Shown here piece after piece: positions 1 to 7,764 of a stretch of DNA of 64,000 bases; the first letter of the stretch is position 1; every line of letters begins with the position of its first letter. Position numbers and translations under genes: made by a program. The stretch lies in the NCBI RefSeq assembly GCF_008040105.1, contig NZ_VRMG01000009.1, positions 349,392-413,391 on the forward strand. Direction: 5' to 3'. The notes under the pieces were generated by a model that saw nothing but the letters and a program-made list of their open reading frames with translations, did not search any database and had not been told where the DNA came from. This stretch comes from Lacisediminihabitans profunda (GTDB lineage Bacteria > Actinomycetota > Actinomycetes > Actinomycetales > Microbacteriaceae).

Positions 1-1
1 G

Positions 2-583
2 GCTCACTCGTCCACAGCGGCGGGGTCGATCGAAATCCACACCGCGATTCGGGACCTGGCTGAACTCAGAGTCAGCCAGTCTCTGGCCGATGGCGTCGTT
101 CTAGTGCCTACTGACCGGGCGGGCCAGGGTCTCGCACTCGGCGAGACCGCGATCAGCAACGTTTCGTTGCCTCGCGTGCGCGACAAGTCCCGTCATGGAA
201 TCCTTCGTGCCGCATGGCAGAAGGAGGAGTTTTCTGCTGCTTGCGCAATGTTGAACATTTCGCCTCCCGACCCCGATCAGCTCGCTGCATCCTTCAGTGG
301 CGGTAACCAACAGAAGCTGCTGTTGGCCAAATGGCTTCTTCAGAAACCTCGATTCTTCGTCCTTCACGAGCCGACTCAGGCCGTTGACGTGGGGGCGCGA
401 GCGGACATACTCCGCGCCATCAGCGCGATCGCCGCGGAAGGGGTACCCGTCCTCGTGAGTTCGATCGAGGCGGAGGACCTGTCCCTGATCTGCGATCGAA
501 TCATCGTGCTTCAAGACGGACAGAATTCCCGGGAGCTGACGAGGCCATTCACGCCCGAGCAGGTCCAGGAAGCCATCGGATGA
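2..583 (+). CDS. Sugar ABC transporter ATP-binding protein, RbsA/MglA type (C-terminal part)
   Basis: This is the end of a tandem ATPase that powers import of a simple sugar from the cytoplasmic face. The frame is open from base 2 and 193 residues are visible, corresponding to the second nucleotide-binding half. The PTDRAGQGL stretch takes the place of the usual PEDRK segment. The ABC signature reads FSGGNQQK, which is diagnostic of the carbohydrate-uptake-2 group, and is followed by a Walker B-like VLHEPTQAVDVGA. The switch region reads SSIEAED rather than the S-S-E-L-P-E common in RbsA. The RbsC-like permease follows 57 bases downstream, so the two form one transporter. The binding protein, if present, must lie upstream of the window. 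Confidence 0.88.
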   Translation, partial: AHSSTAAGSIEIHTAIRDLAELRVSQSLADGVVLVPTDRAGQGLALGETAISNVSLPRVRDKSRHGILRAAWQKEEFSAACAMLNISPPDPDQLAASFSGGNQQKLLLAKWLLQKPRFFVLHEPTQAVDVGARADILRAISAIAAEGVPVLVSSIEAEDLSLICDRIIVLQDGQNSRELTRPFTPEQVQEAIG

Positions 584-640
584 CACGTGCCTCTTGGACA
601 CTCGCCTCGCCCCCCTGCCCCCGTTCGGAAGGATTGATCA

Positions 641-1639
641 ATGAGCACCACACTTAGCGCTTCTCGCCCCCCAGAGCAGTCTGCAGCCAGGAGCTTGCGC
701 CGACGAATCACGTCCCGCTACGGCATCGTCGTCGTCTGGATAGCAATGTCAGCGATCTTCGCGGCGCTCGCGCCCCAGACTTTTCTCACATTCGGCACAT
801 TCCAAACGATATTCGGGTCCCAGTCAACCCTGGTCTTCCTCGGGATGGCCGCGGTCTGCATTTTCGTGGTTGGCGAATTCGATCTCTCGATTGCCTCAAT
901 GATGGGACTGTCAGCCACCGTTCTCGCAGTTCTCGTGGTGAACCAGGGAGTGCCCGAATGGCTCGCCGTGATCATCGCTCTTGTGGTGGGCGCGGCGGCC
1001 GGCGCCGTGAATGGCTTCGTCATCGTGCGACTGGGAATCGATCCGATCGTGACCACATTGGGGATGAGCGTGCTGCTCTTGGGCGTCGCTCAGGCTATCT
1101 CCAACCTCGTGGCGGTCACCGGGTTGAGCTTCGGCCTCGCCAACCTGGCCGTGTACAACATTCTCGGCCTCCCGCTCGCCTTCTACTACGGGTTGATAGT
1201 GGCAATCATTTTTGCCCTGGTCCTTGCGTTTACGCCCCTCGGACGCCACATGACCTTCGTCGGCGCGAACCGCGAAGTGGCCAGGCTGAGCGGGATTCCC
1301 GTGCAGCGAATCCGTTACGGCGCCTACGTCTTTTCCGGCCTAAGTTCTGCTGTGGCGGGAGTTCTGCTCGCAGCGAGCGTGGGCGGCTTCGATTCCAGCA
1401 CCTCAGGTTCGTATCTCCTCCCTGCCCTCGCCGCAACCTTCCTCGGCACGGCTGTGGTCCGCCCCGGAACCTTCAATCCGATCGGAACTCTGATCACGAT
1501 CTACTTCTTGGTGACCGGCATCGTGGGCCTTCAGCTCCTTGGCTATTCAAGCTGGGTCAGCAACGTGTTCTACGGGGCAGCTCTGATCATCGCCGTCACG
1601 ATCTCGACGATCGCGCGCTCTCGACTGCTCCGACGATGA
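641..1639 (+). CDS. Sugar ABC transporter permease, RbsC family
   Basis: The 332-residue integral membrane protein forms the channel for the ATPase just upstream. After a basic N-terminus (about residues 1-25) it has roughly nine hydrophobic stretches. It carries the family segment VGEFDLSIASMMGLSA, matching the G-x-I-D-L-S-V-G-x-x-x region of RbsC/XylH proteins, and the cytoplasmic loop with GANREVARLSGIPV, which matches the usual G-x-N-x-x-A-A-x-x-S-G-I contact loop. A GGAAGG ribosome site precedes the ATG. Its stop overlaps an ATG of the next frame (ATGA), so it is probably transcribed with the dehydrogenase that follows. The substrate cannot be read from sequence. Confidence 0.9.
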   Translation: MSTTLSASRPPEQSAARSLRRRITSRYGIVVVWIAMSAIFAALAPQTFLTFGTFQTIFGSQSTLVFLGMAAVCIFVVGEFDLSIASMMGLSATVLAVLVVNQGVPEWLAVIIALVVGAAAGAVNGFVIVRLGIDPIVTTLGMSVLLLGVAQAISNLVAVTGLSFGLANLAVYNILGLPLAFYYGLIVAIIFALVLAFTPLGRHMTFVGANREVARLSGIPVQRIRYGAYVFSGLSSAVAGVLLAASVGGFDSSTSGSYLLPALAATFLGTAVVRPGTFNPIGTLITIYFLVTGIVGLQLLGYSSWVSNVFYGAALIIAVTISTIARSRLLRR

Positions 1640-1707
1640 CCGGCAACGTCATCGACCCCATCGGCGCGACAGTGCACCAATCTCGACCAAAGAAGGCAGC
1701 ATCACCA

Positions 1708-2832
1708 ATGAATAGGGAATTCGTCGTCGCGACTCGCGTCGTGTCCGGTCTCGGGGCTCTCGGTGCTTTGCCCACCGAGTTGGTCAAGCTCTCGGCCGAA
1801 CGCATCGTTGTCGTGGCTGACCAGGGCGTCTCCGACGTCGGACTTCTGGAAAAGATCCTGGCGCGCATACCCGACGGGTTGATTGTGGCTCGCTGTCTCG
1901 TCGGTCCGAACCCCGACGTCCACACTGTCGAGCTCGCGTCTGAGCAAGCGCGCCTCGCTCGCGCCGATGTGGTGCTTGCAGTTGGTGGCGGAAGTGCGTT
2001 GGGTGCAGCGAAAGCGGTTGCCATCCGGTTGACGAATCCCAGAAGGATCGATGAGTACGAGGGGGTGGGGCGAGTGCCAAACATGCCGGCACCGACCGTC
2101 GCAGTCCCGACGACTGCGGGCAGCGGAAGCGAAGTGTCCACTGTGCTGGTGCTGCATGAGGAGGGGCGCGCGGAAGAACTCGTCGTGCGCTCTCCCGGCT
2201 GTGAGCCGCGCGTGGCCATCCTTGACGGCACAGTGCTCCGCAATCTTCCGTGGGCTCCCCTGGTGTTCGCCTCACTTGACGCCTTGTCGCACTGCATCGA
2301 ATCCACCTGGACGCGGCGCCAAACACTCTTCACCGAATCGTTGGCGCTGCGCGCCGCCCAGACGATCATCGATGCGCTTCCGGTCGCGGTCGAAGGTGTC
2401 GCTTCCGGGCGAAACGCGAGCGGCGAAAACGACGCCACTTTGCAACTGTTGCTCGAGGCGAGCTGTGCGGCGAATATGGCTTGCGGTAACAGCGGCCTTG
2501 CACTGGTGCACGCGTTGTCGACTGCGCCGTCTGTGCACATTGCGCACGGGCTGCAAAACGGGATTCTCCTTCCTCATGTTGCCCTTTTCAACGCGGAAGT
2601 GACGACGGCGGCCGCCCGAGTGCTCGTGAGCCAGCTGGACTCCCTGTATGCCCGGATCGGGTTCACCGCGACTTTCAGCGGTGGAGCGGTCGGACCCGAA
2701 GAGAGCGAAGCGATGATCGCCGCCAGCACCGGACACCCGTTCAGAAAGAACAACTTGCGAGAGGCGACCGATGACGAGCTTCGATCCATTCTCCGAAACG
2801 CAGGTGCCGTCGTCGATCGGCTCAAGGGGTAA
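1708..2832 (+). CDS. Iron-containing alcohol dehydrogenase family protein
   Basis: This 374-residue protein belongs to the group III (iron-type) dehydrogenases, cytoplasmic NAD(P)-dependent enzymes that act on alcohols, aldehydes or maleylacetate. The nucleotide-binding GGGSALGAAK motif is near residue 93 and PTTAGSGSEVS near 133. Metal-ligand candidates lie in DALSHCIE and in HALSTAPSVHIAHG. I chose the ATG at 1708 because homology starts at NREFVVATRV and a GAAGG site lies upstream. An in-frame ATG at 1636 that overlaps the permease stop is the alternative and would add 24 residues. The setting, between a sugar permease and aldolase and aldehyde dehydrogenase genes, suggests it reduces or oxidises a short-chain sugar breakdown product. 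Maleylacetate reductase is a less likely alternative. Confidence 0.85.
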   Translation: MNREFVVATRVVSGLGALGALPTELVKLSAERIVVVADQGVSDVGLLEKILARIPDGLIVARCLVGPNPDVHTVELASEQARLARADVVLAVGGGSALGAAKAVAIRLTNPRRIDEYEGVGRVPNMPAPTVAVPTTAGSGSEVSTVLVLHEEGRAEELVVRSPGCEPRVAILDGTVLRNLPWAPLVFASLDALSHCIESTWTRRQTLFTESLALRAAQTIIDALPVAVEGVASGRNASGENDATLQLLLEASCAANMACGNSGLALVHALSTAPSVHIAHGLQNGILLPHVALFNAEVTTAAARVLVSQLDSLYARIGFTATFSGGAVGPEESEAMIAASTGHPFRKNNLREATDDELRSILRNAGAVVDRLKG

Positions 2833-2836
2833 CACC

Positions 2837-3766
2837 ATGACCGCACATCTTCGGGCAGATCTACCTCCGGGATTCACGCGTTTCACGCACGGAGAGCTGC
2901 TCTGCACCGTCGTTTCTGATGGGGTTATCCAACTGGGCGCGGCGAGAGACAGCTTCCCGAACGCGGCGCCTTCGCAGGTTGATGAATTGCTGAGGCGGCA
3001 CTACCTTCCAACCGACGCCGTGTACCTGAACCAAAACATCCTGGTAGTCGAAGCGGGCGACACGGTCGTCATGTTCGATTCTGGAGTCGGGGCCGATCCG
3101 GAGCTTGGGCGCAAGACCTTCGGCGACCAAACGGGAAAGACGATCCCGAACCTTCGTCTGGCGGGGATCGAGCCAGAAGACATCGACGTGGTGGCCCTCA
3201 CTCACGCACATCCCGACCACGCGTGGGGATTAGCCGCAGCCGATGGCTCACGCCTGTACCCAAACGCGAAAATCGCAGTTGGCCGAGCAGACTACGACTG
3301 GTGGACTGACCTGTCGCGTGTGGCCGAACAGCCAACCGAGCACCAGCGTGACCAGATCGTCGGCGCGCAGAAGAACCTCACCGCATACGAAGGCGATCTC
3401 ATCTTGCTGAATGGAGGAGAAGCGATCGCCCCGGGCATCCGTGCAATCGCGACCCCCGGCCATAGTCCCGGCCACATGGTCTTCGAGATTTCCAGCGGGG
3501 ACGACACCATGGTCTGTTGGGGCGACCTGTGCCATCATCACGTCCTGCTGCTCGAGCATCCAGAATGGAACTTCGTTTTCGACCACGACGGTGCACGGGC
3601 GACCGATCAACGCATCCGGATGTACGACTTCGTCGATTCGCAGCGACACGCGGTCTTCGGCTATCACTTCCCATTCCCCGGACACGGCCACTTGCGCCGT
3701 GATCTCAGCGGATTCACCTGGATCCCGTCGGATCTTCCCCGATCCCTGCCGGACGACGCGCCGTGA
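2837..3766 (+). CDS. MBL-fold metallo-hydrolase
   Basis: The 309-residue cytoplasmic protein has the metallo-beta-lactamase fold. The metal-binding motif THAHPDH is near residues 122-128 and a second ligand histidine lies in GHSPGHMVFEI near 213. FDSGVGADP supplies the strand before the active site. The family includes lactonases and thioesterase-like hydrolases, so lactone opening is a reasonable guess in a sugar cassette, but nothing in the sequence fixes the substrate. The ATG lies four bases after the preceding stop, with an AAGGGG ribosome site. The 3' end overlaps the next start (GTGA), so the genes are translationally coupled. Confidence 0.85.
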   Translation: MTAHLRADLPPGFTRFTHGELLCTVVSDGVIQLGAARDSFPNAAPSQVDELLRRHYLPTDAVYLNQNILVVEAGDTVVMFDSGVGADPELGRKTFGDQTGKTIPNLRLAGIEPEDIDVVALTHAHPDHAWGLAAADGSRLYPNAKIAVGRADYDWWTDLSRVAEQPTEHQRDQIVGAQKNLTAYEGDLILLNGGEAIAPGIRAIATPGHSPGHMVFEISSGDDTMVCWGDLCHHHVLLLEHPEWNFVFDHDGARATDQRIRMYDFVDSQRHAVFGYHFPFPGHGHLRRDLSGFTWIPSDLPRSLPDDAP

Positions 3767-4470
3767 CATCGCCGTCGAGAGACTCGGAGACGCGGCAGCT
3801 AGTCGTGCAGGCATGCCGCGTGCTGAAAGCCAATGGCCACGATGACTACATCTGGGGGCATGTCACAGTGCGTGATCGGGCCGGACGCGGAATGTGGATG
3901 AAGCCGGCCGGACTCGGATTCGAAGAAGTAGAGGAGGACGACGTAATCCTGATCGCTGGTGATGGAGAGGTCATCGTCGGTGACAGACCGCGACACTCTG
4001 AGTGGCCAATCCACTCAGCCATCATGGCGGCACGGCAAGACGTCAACTCCGTTGTCCACTCGCATCCCCCGTACGCGATCGCCCTCGCGGCGGCCGGCCA
4101 TCGACTGCTCCCTCTCGCTCATGCGGGCACCCTCTTCTACCCGCCCGATGTGCCTCGCTTCGACCAGACGTCGAACCTGATCCTGACGACAGAGCTCGGC
4201 TCGTCCCTGGCCGAAGCGCTCGGATCTGAAAACGCCATGTTCATGGTCAATCACGGGATTGTTACGAGTGGCGCTTCCTTGAAGGACGCCGTGGTGCGCG
4301 CAGTCCTGCTGGAAAAGGCCTGCCAGCAACAGCTCATCGCTCTTCAGGCGGGCGCCCCTCTAATCTCACCAGGGCCCGAGGCCGCCCGAGAGAAGAGGGC
4401 AACAGTCTGGCCTCCCGCTCACCTCGACGCGCTCTGGGACTACTTAGTGCGCACCCTACCTGGCGATTGA
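3763..4470 (+). CDS. Class II aldolase/adducin family protein
   Basis: The 235-residue cytoplasmic protein resembles the fuculose-phosphate aldolase and ribulose-phosphate 4-epimerase group, zinc enzymes that break or isomerise phosphorylated sugars. An acidic residue in HSEWPIH, the pair HSHPPY (about residues 99-104) and NHGI (about 164) correspond to the catalytic glutamate and the zinc histidines. The initiating GTG overlaps the stop of the MBL gene. No sugar kinase is encoded nearby, so the substrate may be unphosphorylated, or the protein may be one of the many family members acting as decarboxylases or dehydratases. It probably supplies an aldehyde to the dehydrogenase downstream. Confidence 0.85.
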   Translation: MTSPSRDSETRQLVVQACRVLKANGHDDYIWGHVTVRDRAGRGMWMKPAGLGFEEVEEDDVILIAGDGEVIVGDRPRHSEWPIHSAIMAARQDVNSVVHSHPPYAIALAAAGHRLLPLAHAGTLFYPPDVPRFDQTSNLILTTELGSSLAEALGSENAMFMVNHGIVTSGASLKDAVVRAVLLEKACQQQLIALQAGAPLISPGPEAAREKRATVWPPAHLDALWDYLVRTLPGD

Positions 4471-4495
4471 CCCATCCAAACGAGGAGTTACCCGA

Positions 4496-5980
4496 ATGAC
4501 CAGCAGACCCGGAACCAACGCGACCCAACCCACCATCCCAATGTGGGTTGGCGGACGGGAGGCGTTCGCCTCCGACGGCGCGACCCTCGACAGCTTCAAC
4601 CCGGCGACAGGTGAGGTGACGGCGCGGTTCCCCAACGCGACAGCGGACGATGTGGATTCGGCGGTTGCCGCTGGCATCGCGGCAAGTCGAGAGTGGAAGC
4701 GGACGACCCCGGAAGATCGTGGCAAGGTGCTCAGTCGCCTCGCGGAAATCATCGAGCGACATGCCGAAGAGCTCGCGCTGTTGGATGTGATCGACAATGG
4801 AAGTCCGATCCGCGAGATGCGTCGCGATGCCGGCATGGCCGTGGATGCCCTGCGCTATTACGCCGGACTCGTTCTACATGTTCGGGGCGAGACGGTGCCA
4901 ACCAGCTTCGACCGGCTGAATTTCACTTTGCTGCAGCCGTACGGCGTGGTTGCCCGAATCATCCCCTTCAACCACCCATTCATGTTCGCGGCTTCAAAAA
5001 TCGCCGCCCCCTTGGCGGCAGGAAACGCGGTCATTGTCAAGCCGAGCGAGCACACCAGCCGCTCGGCGTTGAGGCTGGGTGAGCTCGCGCGCGGCATAGT
5101 TCCGGACGGCCTGCTCAGCATCATCACGGGTGAGGGCAGGGTCGCCGGAGACGCGATTGTCAGGCATCCCGAAATCCGACGACTCGCGTTCATCGGATCG
5201 GCGGACACGGGCCGAGCGATTCAGGCAGCTGCAGCGTCAGTCGCGGTCAAGAACGTCACGTTGGAACTTGGGGGGAAGAATCCGCTCGTGGTCTTTCCCG
5301 ACGCGGACCTTGACCGGGCTGTTCTTGCGGCAAAGCGCGGCATGAATTTCACCTGGCAGGGGCAGTCCTGCGGGTCGACCAGCCGACTGCTTGTCCACCG
5401 TGACATTTACAGCGAATTCATCGAGTCGTTGGCAGGAAGCATCGAGGGCATGAAGTCCGGCTCCCCAGTTGACGAATCGACTGAGACCGGGTCGATAGTC
5501 AACTCGCTTCAATACGACAAGGTGCGCTCGTATATCGAAATCGCTCACAAGGAAGGGTCGCGATTGGTCACCGGGGGGAACGTGCTGACAGACGGCGACT
5601 TCGCGAACGGATTCTTTGTTCGTCCCACGCTCTTCGCGGATGTCGATCCCCAGTCGCGACTGGCTCAAGAGGAGATCTTTGGGCCGGTTCTCGCGGCGAT
5701 GCCCTTCACCGGCTATGACGACGCATTGGCAATCGCGAACGGTGTGCGTTACGGACTCACGGCGAGCGTATTCACCGAAAGCCTCCGAACTGCCCACCGC
5801 TTTGCTCGAGATGTCGAAGCGGGGTATGTCTGGGTGAATGAGGTATCCAAGCATGTTCACGGGACGAGCTTCGGCGGAGTCAAGGACAGCGGGCTTGGAC
5901 GCGAGGAAGGAATCGACGAGCTCCTGTCCTATACACAGTCGAAAAACGTGCACGTGAACTTCGAGTCGTCCGAGGCGTGA
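4496..5980 (+). CDS. Aldehyde dehydrogenase family protein
   Basis: The 494-residue protein is a full-length NAD(P)-dependent aldehyde dehydrogenase of the cytoplasm, oxidising an aldehyde to a carboxylate. The substrate and cofactor segment IIPFNHPF is near residue 160 and the Rossmann loop GSADTGRAI near 235. The general base glutamate is in LELGGKNP (about 257) and the catalytic cysteine in GQSCGS (about 292). The ending FGGVKDSGLGREEG is typical. An AACGAGGAG ribosome site precedes the ATG. With the class II aldolase directly upstream, a lactaldehyde- or glycolaldehyde-type substrate is likely, but that is inference from the setting. Confidence 0.9.
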   Translation: MTSRPGTNATQPTIPMWVGGREAFASDGATLDSFNPATGEVTARFPNATADDVDSAVAAGIAASREWKRTTPEDRGKVLSRLAEIIERHAEELALLDVIDNGSPIREMRRDAGMAVDALRYYAGLVLHVRGETVPTSFDRLNFTLLQPYGVVARIIPFNHPFMFAASKIAAPLAAGNAVIVKPSEHTSRSALRLGELARGIVPDGLLSIITGEGRVAGDAIVRHPEIRRLAFIGSADTGRAIQAAAASVAVKNVTLELGGKNPLVVFPDADLDRAVLAAKRGMNFTWQGQSCGSTSRLLVHRDIYSEFIESLAGSIEGMKSGSPVDESTETGSIVNSLQYDKVRSYIEIAHKEGSRLVTGGNVLTDGDFANGFFVRPTLFADVDPQSRLAQEEIFGPVLAAMPFTGYDDALAIANGVRYGLTASVFTESLRTAHRFARDVEAGYVWVNEVSKHVHGTSFGGVKDSGLGREEGIDELLSYTQSKNVHVNFESSEA

Positions 5981-6083
5981 CCTCGGCCGGTGGCGGGAGG
6001 CCAAGCCACTCGTCCCGTCGGGTCCCACCGACAGTCCCTGCGACTTATCCCGCATTGCGAATGGAAGAAACAGAGTTCGGAAT

Positions 6084-6980
6084 ATGAGCAAAGTAATCGT
6101 CATCAGTGGAGCCGGTTCAGGATTCGGTGCCCTCGCTGCACGTGCGCTCGCACTCGCAGGCCACATCGTCTACGCCGGCATTCGCGAGTCCGAAGGCCGC
6201 AACTTGGCGCGCGTAGGTGAAGCGCGGGAGTTCGCCAAGGCACACAAGGTCAACTTGCGTACCGTCGAATTGGACGTCAGCGACCAGGCTTCGGTGGATG
6301 CGGGTATCACATCCATCCTTGCCGAGACCGGCCGTTTGGACGTGGTCATCCACAACGCCGGTCATATGGTGACCGGCCCTGCTGAAGCGTTCACGCCCGA
6401 TCAGCTCGCCGCGGTGTATGACTCGAACGTGCTCAGCACCCAGAGGCTCAACAGAGCAACGCTGCCTCATCTGCGAGCGCAAGGACATGGGCTTGTGGTG
6501 TGGGTGGGCAGCACCAGCACGAGAGGCGGCACCCCGCCCTACCTAGCGCCGTATTTCGCGGCTAAGGCGGCCATGGACGCCCTCGCCGTGAGTTACGCCG
6601 CCGAGTTGGTGCGCTTCGGAATCGAAACCACCATCGTTGTTCCTGGCGCGTTCACCTCGGGCACCAATCACTTTGCCACTGCCGGCGAGCCCGCCGACCT
6701 CGCGGTCGTAGCAGACTACGACACCAGGTACGCCGGACTGGCCGTTGAGATCGCAGCGAAACTGAGGGCAGCGACCCCGGCGGATGCCAGCGCGTCCATG
6801 GTCGCGGACGAGATTGCGAGGATCGTCGCGCTCCCGCGCGGGGAACGACCGTTTCGAACCCACGTGGACCCACTAGACGACGGATCCCAAGAGGTGTCCG
6901 ACGTTGCCGACCAAGTCCGGGCCAATTTTCTGACCCGGCTCGGGCTTGGAGACCTGCTGAAGGTCGAGAAGTCAAAGTAG
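6084..6980 (+). CDS. SDR family oxidoreductase
   Basis: The 298-residue protein is a classical short-chain dehydrogenase. It has a Rossmann glycine motif (SGAGSGFGALAA, residues 7-18), an HNAG strand motif near 90, a serine in VGSTST near 138, and the catalytic Y-x-x-x-K as YFAAKAAMDAL near 155. The cofactor loop carries YAGIRESEGRN, where an arginine after the second strand would favour NADP, but this is uncertain. It is the last gene of the first cassette, about 100 bases after the aldehyde dehydrogenase, and may be read from the same message. A role in oxidising a sugar or sugar acid is likely but not shown. Confidence 0.87.
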   Translation: MSKVIVISGAGSGFGALAARALALAGHIVYAGIRESEGRNLARVGEAREFAKAHKVNLRTVELDVSDQASVDAGITSILAETGRLDVVIHNAGHMVTGPAEAFTPDQLAAVYDSNVLSTQRLNRATLPHLRAQGHGLVVWVGSTSTRGGTPPYLAPYFAAKAAMDALAVSYAAELVRFGIETTIVVPGAFTSGTNHFATAGEPADLAVVADYDTRYAGLAVEIAAKLRAATPADASASMVADEIARIVALPRGERPFRTHVDPLDDGSQEVSDVADQVRANFLTRLGLGDLLKVEKSK

Positions 6981-7216
6981 CGGACAAGTTCACCTTGTGC
7001 GCGCGCCGTCCTCTCACATCCGTTTTCGCTGTGACTCTGACTCGGTAGTGGAGCGCACGGAGGTGTCGAGGTCAACTCGCACGGTGTGCGGATGCTGGGA
7101 GTCGACGACGACTGTCGAGTGCGCATAGAGAAGCGCGCCTGATCGACTTGCCCCGAGCAGAACGGTGGCGGTCATGAGGTCACGGTGCAGCTGGATCCCC
7201 TCATTTACGGGGAGGT
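6981..7216. other. Intergenic stretch, no gene supported
   Basis: I see no convincing gene here. One minus-strand open frame (7014-7283) ends with residues reading LDTSVRSTTE, faintly like the tail of a LacI-family protein. It has no start context or other domain, so it could at most be a remnant. The stretch separates the first cassette from an integrase scar and may be debris from an integration or deletion event. Confidence 0.5.
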
Positions 7217-7237
7217 TCATTGCAGTCGAGGGCTCAG

Positions 7238-7265
7238 GGTTGGGTTCGAATCCCCGGCCCTCCGC
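7238..7265 (+). other. tRNA-Ser-like 3' end fragment, possible attachment-site remnant
   Basis: The stretch contains a T-loop GGGTTCGAATCCCC followed by GGCCCTCCGC, as in the 3' end of a tRNA. It resembles the end of the intact tRNA-Ser(GCT) at 57178-57266 (GGGTTCAAATCCCACC then GGCTCCGC), with several mismatches. No matching 5' half, D-arm or anticodon arm is found upstream, so it is not a working tRNA. A broken integrase lies 35 bases further on, and such enzymes often recombine at tRNA 3' ends, so this may be an old attachment site. Confidence 0.45.
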
Positions 7266-7299
7266 GGTGCTTTGAGCCCCCAAAACCCCGGATTACAGG

Positions 7300-7530
7300 G
7301 CGCGTAGACGTCCAGAGTCATGGCGGCAGACGCGTGACCGAGCATTCGCTGGGCTGCTTTGACGTTCGCGCCGGAGCTGATGGCGAGGCTTGCCGCCGTG
7401 TGGCGAGGGTCATGCAGGGTCATCGGTTCAAGGCCCGCAGCGACCAGAGCAGTCTTGAACCAGGAGCGGGCTCCGCGCGTGGCGCGGCGAAGGTAGTCGC
7501 CCGTTCTGACGGGGCCGACCCGCAGCAGTC
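7300..7530 (-). pseudogene. Tyrosine recombinase/integrase C-terminal remnant
   Basis: Read on the minus strand, this stretch encodes an integrase catalytic end: DYLRRATRGARSWFKTA, then HDPRHTAAS, then MLGHASAAMTLDVYA. It matches the integrase at the right end of the window (HDLRHTAASLA and the same MLGHASAAMTLDVYA). It is broken in three ways. The N-terminal two thirds are missing, the leucine of H-x-L-R-H is proline, and homology stops right after the catalytic tyrosine at base 7300, where unrelated residues follow. It cannot be an active recombinase and marks a former mobile element next to the tRNA-like fragment. Confidence 0.75.
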
Positions 7531-7622
7531 GACGACATCTCACCGCGACCGGAGACGGGCTCCCGTTCGACTTCGCTGCCGAGACCCTGGATGCCGGCAG
7601 GGATCCCCCTGTGAAAAATCGC

Positions 7623-7666
7623 TTGACAGCATTCACTCCGGTGCATAGCATTTCTGAAACGATTCA
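7623..7666 (+). promoter_or_regulatory. Promoter with LacI-type operator for the 7765 gene
   Basis: A perfect TTGACA (7623-7628), a 17-base spacer and TAGCAT (7646-7651) form a sigma-70-like promoter. Four bases after the -10 lies TGAAACGATTCA (7655-7666), a member of the palindrome family that recurs through this region. An operator overlapping the start site is the classic arrangement for a LacI-family repressor. The -35 box lies within the edge of the integrase scar, so the promoter may have been fixed there after the insertion decayed. Confidence 0.6.
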
Positions 7667-7764
7667 TTTCTCTTCTGCCGGTGCCGTCAGAGTTGCGGCA
7701 CCGGTAGAGCACCGCACCTTGTGACATTCCTTCTAGACCACGATCTAGCAATCGGAGACCTTTG

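Noticed and set aside
1636..1707. Earlier ATG for the iron-type dehydrogenase, overlapping the permease stop
   Set aside because: The extra residues show no family similarity and lack a ribosome site. It is kept only as an alternative start.
7014..7283. Minus-strand open frame with LacI-like tail residues
   Set aside because: The resemblance covers about ten residues and there is no helix-turn-helix or sensor domain, so it is not annotated as a gene.
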